A DNA stretch of 64,000 bases. It comes from Epiperipatus broadwayi (taxonomy: Eukaryota > Onychophora > Udeonychophora > Euonychophora > Peripatidae). The DNA lies in contig JAQFVV010012509.1 in NCBI GenBank assembly GCA_028023455.1, positions 3,902,590 to 3,966,589 on the forward strand, written 5' to 3'. The first letter of the stretch is position 1. Each line of letters starts with the position of its first letter. Positions 59,604 to 64,000 of this stretch are shown here, piece after piece. Below the pieces are notes generated by a model, which saw only the letters and a list, made by a program, of their open reading frames with translations, had not been told where the DNA came from and did not search any database. The translations under genes were made by a program, and so were the position numbers.

Positions 59604-60339
59604 TTTGATAATTTAAATAGTAATTTGAGCATAACTAAGGTCTTTAACATTTTATTCAGTGGCTGAAAATTAATAGAAGCATTAAGTTCACTGCATTAGA
59701 CACTGCTATTTGTAATTTATATTCAAACTAAAATGGTCAATTTTGGGTACTGTGATGAGTTAGATAAAACTCTTATACCTGCAAAAAATATGAGCTTTTT
59801 TGTGAATTTCTATTATTCTAAGCAATCTCCGTCAGTAGAGACTGTTCTTGGTATAATGACTAATCATTACATTATCAAGTCTTTACATGTTACATCTTTG
59901 TGAACTTGACCAATTTTTCAGTTTCTTTTGCTATGCAATGAAGTACTTTTTAAATAAATCCCAATGATTTTTAGTATTCCAATAAATACTATATCTTGTA
60001 TTGGAGAGAAAGTATTCATTTATTATTATTAACACTCGCAAAAGTGTATGCACAATTAGCTTAAAAGGCTAATATTTGAATATAATATTCCATTAATCTA
60101 TAAATGTGTTTATCTTTGAAGCAGGTATATTTGCTTTCAATTGATTTTAACTTTTCATAAACAATTTATTCAATGAATTATCAACTATCAATTCTCACGA
60201 AAAGATAAGATGGATTTTTTAAAAATATATATATATATATCGGATACTAAAGAATCAAAGTTTTTGATCATATATATCTTAAATATAGATTTACTCATTA
60301 AAATAATAGTATGTGCTTTCATGTGTACTTGTGTATTTT
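59604..60339. other. AT-rich DNA, no gene
   Basis: Nothing recognised. Confidence 0.35.
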
Positions 60340-60830
60340 TACTTTTGTTTCTTTTCTTTACTTTTTTTTAATTTTCTTTTCATTTTTCTCCATTACTGCT
60401 CGTTTTCTTTAGCTTTCTTATTTTCTCTTTACTTTTTTTATATTTTAATGTCTTCAATTACATGTTTTTGACACCTTTAAGCCATGTAATAGAGTTATGT
60501 TTTCAGTTACTAAGATTGGTTTTTATTTTGCTTTTTGTTTTCATTGTCTTTTCATTTTTTATCTTACTATCTTTTTTTACATGTTTTTATTATCTTTTCA
60601 TTTTCTTGTATTGTCTTCAGTTATCAAGATTTTTTTTTGTTTCTCTTTTTGCTCTTTCTTTTATTTTTCAAAATTTTATTGTTTGTTCTTTTTATTTATT
60701 TTTTATTCTTCCTTCATTTTTTTATATATTACTGTCTTCAGTTGCCTTTTATATCATGTTATCTCTGTGTACTAACAGTGATAAAGAGATTGGGAGTTTG
60801 CAATCTTAATTTTCTTTTTTAATTAGATGC
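60340..60830. repeat. Long T-rich polypyrimidine tract
   Basis: About 490 bp in which the + strand is overwhelmingly T with scattered C, including repeated 'ttacatgtttttatt' and 'tgtcttcagttatcaag' phrases about 110-160 bp apart. Three overlapping Phe/Leu-rich frames here are composition artefacts. Confidence 0.8.
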
Positions 60831-61204
60831 ACACCTTCATTTTTTTAATTGTATAGTATTCTTTGTTTTTTCTACACTTACAATGAACATACTCTCTTAC
60901 TAGTAGCTCCTATTAATGATATTAATATTCATCTATTATATTTCAAAAATTCTATTTATTTCAGTTATAAAATCTATTAGTCTTTTTGAAAATATATTTT
61001 AAATTGTTACTTTTGTCAGAAATTATAATTTTAAATAAATTTAAATGTTACTATAATAATTACAGTGATTTCATTGTTCATTTTTAAATAACTTCAATTC
61101 ATCGCATTATAGGTATAAAATTTATGTCAGTGGTTTTTAATTTGCAATTTAACACACTTTATTATGAAAGAGTCACGTGGTTTAAATTTTTCAATTCGAA
61201 TAAG
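60831..61204. other. AT-rich DNA upstream of promoter
   Basis: No feature recognised apart from the TATA box just downstream. Confidence 0.35.
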
Positions 61205-61213
61205 TATAAATAA
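61205..61213 (+). promoter_or_regulatory. Candidate TATA box
   Basis: TATAAATAA, 47 bp upstream of an ATG that is followed after one codon by a consensus splice donor. A start site about 30 bp downstream would fall near TTCTTCAG (61,231-61,238), leaving a very short 5' UTR. Confidence 0.5.
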
Positions 61214-61251
61214 GTTGGAAAATAGCGTTATTCTTCAGAAGATTCAGCAAA

Positions 61252-61257
61252 ATGAGA
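61252..61257 (+). CDS. Candidate two-codon first exon (Met-Arg)
   Basis: ATG AGA is followed directly by GTAAGTAAAG, a near-perfect donor. Together with the TATA box 47 bp upstream and the A-rich context before ATG (TTCAGCAAA), this looks like the start of a gene whose first coding exon holds only the first residues of a signal peptide. That layout is familiar from arthropod cuticle-protein genes. No second exon was identified before the window ends 2.7 kb later, so the product is unknown. Confidence 0.45.
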
Positions 61258-63228
61258 GTAAGTAAAGACCTTAGATTTAAATATACTTTCTGTTGTATAG
61301 TTTTGGGTGGTAATTTAATTTAAGAACATTTAACAATATTTTTATGATGAGAATAATTCATAACATGTAAGCAAAGAGTTGTGCTATCTAGACAAAGAAG
61401 TAATAACATTACTTGATATCAGCTGATTAAATGTTGGTAGAGATTAGTTTTAATTGCAATATGTTATCGTACTTACTTCAGCATAATAATTGCTATTTTT
61501 TATTTAAAATTTATTTATTTAATGATTTACAGTCAGATAGAGTAACGATGTTTTTTAACTGCCAAGTTTATAAAGGACTAAAATATACTTTCTTCTATTT
61601 GAACTTTTCACATTTATTTGAAAATTAAAATAAAGTGTTTAAAAGAGAAATAATTTTTAAATATAATGATTTGAATTTTGACCTAAGATCTTTATATAAT
61701 GTCTTTACAGAAATATTTTTATAAACCAATTAAAATCATATGGTTATATTGTAGTAATTATAATAACTCCTAGATAAGCTAAATTATTGATTATATATTG
61801 TTGAGAATATATAATATCAAGGGAGAAATAAACTCTGAATGCACATACCAAAATAATTTACTGGTAAGGTTAGACTTATTTTGATTACTTGAAAAACAAT
61901 ATCTTTCAAATCAATGCTAATTTATCTATCAGATATTTCAGTGCTATATAGTTAGTAGTTATTATCTATTCACAAGAATTATTTAGATCTTAATTTTTAG
62001 TTTAAAATGTGAGCTAACTTGATTAACGTTTTGAAAAAAAATGACATAATATAAAGTTTTATCTTTTTGAGTATCAATGAATTTATTATTCATATAATAG
62101 TGTGAAAAGTGTATAAAATGGGCTATTTTTTTAATCTGACAGATAAATTAACATTTATATACGACATCATTTGTAAGTTTAGTCAAATAACTTTCAGTTA
62201 TGATATACCTATTTGGGATTAAAAATATTAAATTATAATACTTGCCATGAGGGGATGGGTTTCAATTACAAAATGAGAAGCAAAAAAGTTATTGTACTTT
62301 GATCTTGCACCTCATAAATTTTTTATAACATTTATCATTCTTATAGCAATGTGATTCACAGAAGAGATACTCAAAAATGTACTCTTTTGGGTAAATCATA
62401 GTACTATCAATATGCTATTTTTCTCAGACATGTGCAACTAATCTTTATTGGAAGCACTTAGACAGATCATGCCTTCAGATTTTTTTATTATCTAACATTA
62501 AAACAGAATCTTATTGATTAAATATTTACCATATATTTGATGAAATAGCTTTCGAAGGAAAAGTTTCTCAGATATAATGAAGAAAAAGCAGCTCAGCAGG
62601 TTTGTTAAATTACAAATGAAATTTTGAATAGTTTCCCTTCTTTTTTTATTATCTAAGTAAGACTAGATATATATCTGCTTACTGAAAAGCTAGATATTCA
62701 CCTTTTGACAAATATCGAATAGCAATCTGTGTTGATTGTGGGCTTGCTATTTGGAAGAAAACAAATGATTGAAAATATTTTCAAGTTTATTAATCTATTT
62801 GAACCTAGGATGTAGCCATGATAGGCAATTGGACTGCACTTCACAATGGATGACTTTTTGATATATATCTATATTGATAGAGAAAGACAGAGGATAGAAA
62901 GAGTCTATACATAAATGTGAAATCACAAGTAAAAGAAGTCCATAAAACATTCTTTATTTCCTTTTTTTACTGGAAAAATAAGATATTAATATGATTGTCA
63001 TTTAGACCAATTTTTGTTGACAACCTTCAGAATTAATGAGGGCTGGCTAATAAATAATGTTTTTTATAATCCTGATAACATTTATATATCCATGTTTTTA
63101 GTTTTTATCGGTACATTCCTATTGCAACTCTACCATATCATAACTAACAGTATAAAAGCTAGATCACAATCCCTCACTACATAAGTCTTCCTGAGCAACT
63201 TTTGCTCCTCATATATATATATATATAA
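61258..63228. other. AT-rich DNA, possibly intron
   Basis: No exon encoding a signal peptide was recognised. The frame at 61,431-61,628 has no motif. Confidence 0.35.
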
Positions 63229-63313
63229 TTAGCCCACCTAATGAGTGCTGGTTCTGCATGAAATACATATATTGGACATCATTCTCCGCGCGAAATACAT
63301 ATATTGGACATCA
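63229..63313 (+). repeat. Family C hammerhead relic with duplicated 3' half
   Basis: Plus strand: CCAC; CTAATGA (core G replaced by A); stem-loop II GTGCTG, GTT, CTGCAT; GAAA; TACATA; TATTGG. Stem II still pairs well with one G-U and one U/U. The segment GAAATACATATATTGGACAT occurs twice (63,260 and 63,291). The core change probably inactivates it. Confidence 0.6.
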
Positions 63314-63454
63314 TATATTATTATCACATTATGTGGTCATGTGTATCAGTTATTTGAGACGGAGTGGAGGATGAATCCTGAATTCAAATCCCTTTATTTA
63401 TGAATATATATAATAATATTATTATAAATCGATGTCAATATTTCTTCAAAATAA

Positions 63455-63835
63455 TATACTAAATTTATAAATAAATATTAGAAAATACAGTACTTAAAAG
63501 TTTATAAAAAATATATCAATACACGTCAGTTAGAAGAGATTTCAACTATCCTTGTAGTTTTTGTCAACTAATACTTTTAAAAGGTCGAAAAATTAAGGAA
63601 GTGATGTTAATATATAAATACAAGCAAGATTTAATCAATACGCAGGCAGCAAATGTTAAGATCACGGAATTATGGGAAAGTTGACATCATGGAATTATGG
63701 GAAAGTTGACGTTTTAAAAGTATGAGTTAACAAAAAGTACAAGGATAGTTCAAAGCGCTCCTAAGTGACATTTGTAGATATATTTTTTATAAACCTTTAA
63801 GTGCTGTATTTTCTAATACTTATTTATAAATTTAC
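63455..63835. mobile_element. Palindromic Penelope-like 3' end
   Basis: Left flank 63,455-63,595 and right flank 63,700-63,835 are diverged reverse complements (AAATACAGTACTTAAAAGTT versus ACCTTTAAGTGCTGTATTTT). Between them lies a GIY-YIG endonuclease C-terminus: KIKEVMLIYKYKQDLINT then QAANVKITELWES. A 26-bp direct duplication (ATCAYGGAATTATGGGAAAG) follows the stop. The right flank ends in (TA)n and (GA)n. Confidence 0.75.
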
Positions 63836-64000
63836 ATATATATATATATAGAGAGAGAGAATGAGAAAGAGCATACTTTTATGAATAAAAGTTATCTGCA
63901 TTTGTTTTTGCATCAGGAGACTTAAAATAAGTGGTCCTAACTATTAAATCAAGTAATATTGCTTGAATTGAATATCTTAAAAAACTTTTATTTAAGTAGT

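Noticed and set aside
60462-60822. Three overlapping 92-115-codon frames, Phe/Leu-rich, looking like membrane proteins
   Set aside because: They lie in a T-rich polypyrimidine tract; all three forward frames are open for compositional reasons.
62295-62335. Peptide YFDLAPHKFF resembling the mariner 'YSPDLAP.D..F' block
   Set aside because: No other mariner motif or terminal inverted repeats are visible around it; too short to support.

Overview
This is an animal nuclear window: very AT-rich, full of (TA)n and (AAT)n microsatellites, with short exons bounded by GT/AG splice sites and a dense load of retroelements. There are no bacterial-style genes, rRNA genes or CRISPR arrays. The element mix (Penelope-like elements with GIY-YIG endonucleases and hammerhead ribozymes, an RTE-type LINE, an L1/Tx1-type LINE, Ty3/gypsy, a tRNA-derived SINE) indicates an invertebrate. 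A TATA box followed closely by a two-codon first exon at 61.2 kb is a layout common in arthropods. I cannot name the species.

Host coding content is sparse. Two exons of an arylacetamide-deacetylase/NCEH1-like alpha/beta hydrolase lie on + at 38.6-39.0 kb; the first has no visible GT donor. Three unrecognised phase-0 exon candidates lie on + (6.40, 23.88 and 24.54 kb). Two candidate exons lie on - (37.7 kb and a terminal one at 31.0 kb). The 61.2 kb promoter with mini first exon completes the set.

Layout. 0-7 kb: a perfect hairpin, a hammerhead-bearing repeat, a tRNA-Gly SINE, a fold-back element, a long (AAT)n tract, an RTE fragment and a lone exon. 7.1-7.7 kb: a palindromic Penelope 3' end. 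7.8-15.5 kb: a giant diverged inverted duplication of a Ty3/gypsy 3' half, with a Penelope endonuclease unit inserted in its right arm. 15.5-18.5 kb: a Penelope-type terminal repeat, a second SINE and a decayed gag. 18.6-22.8 kb: a 370-bp tandem-plus-inverted array carrying four hammerheads, then a Penelope RT and endonuclease split by an element with 18-bp terminal inverted repeats. 23-31 kb: exons, a second fold-back, a minisatellite, a decayed hAT-like gene and a second hammerhead repeat. 32-36 kb: a decayed LINE, a fold-back, a 401-bp tandem with a different hammerhead family, and a palindromic relative. 37-45 kb: exon candidates and degenerate simple repeats. 45.1-50.5 kb: a decayed L1/Tx1-like LINE. 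50.9-53.2 kb: a nearly open RTE-type LINE. 57.3-59.3 and 63.5-63.8 kb: two more palindromic Penelope copies.

Two themes stand out. First, several unrelated-looking repeats carry type I hammerhead ribozymes with minimal stem III, the form known from Penelope-like elements and animal retrozymes; some are intact and some decayed. Second, large diverged inverted duplications recur throughout, mostly of Penelope-like sequence. All alignments, identities and boundaries were judged by eye from the sequence.
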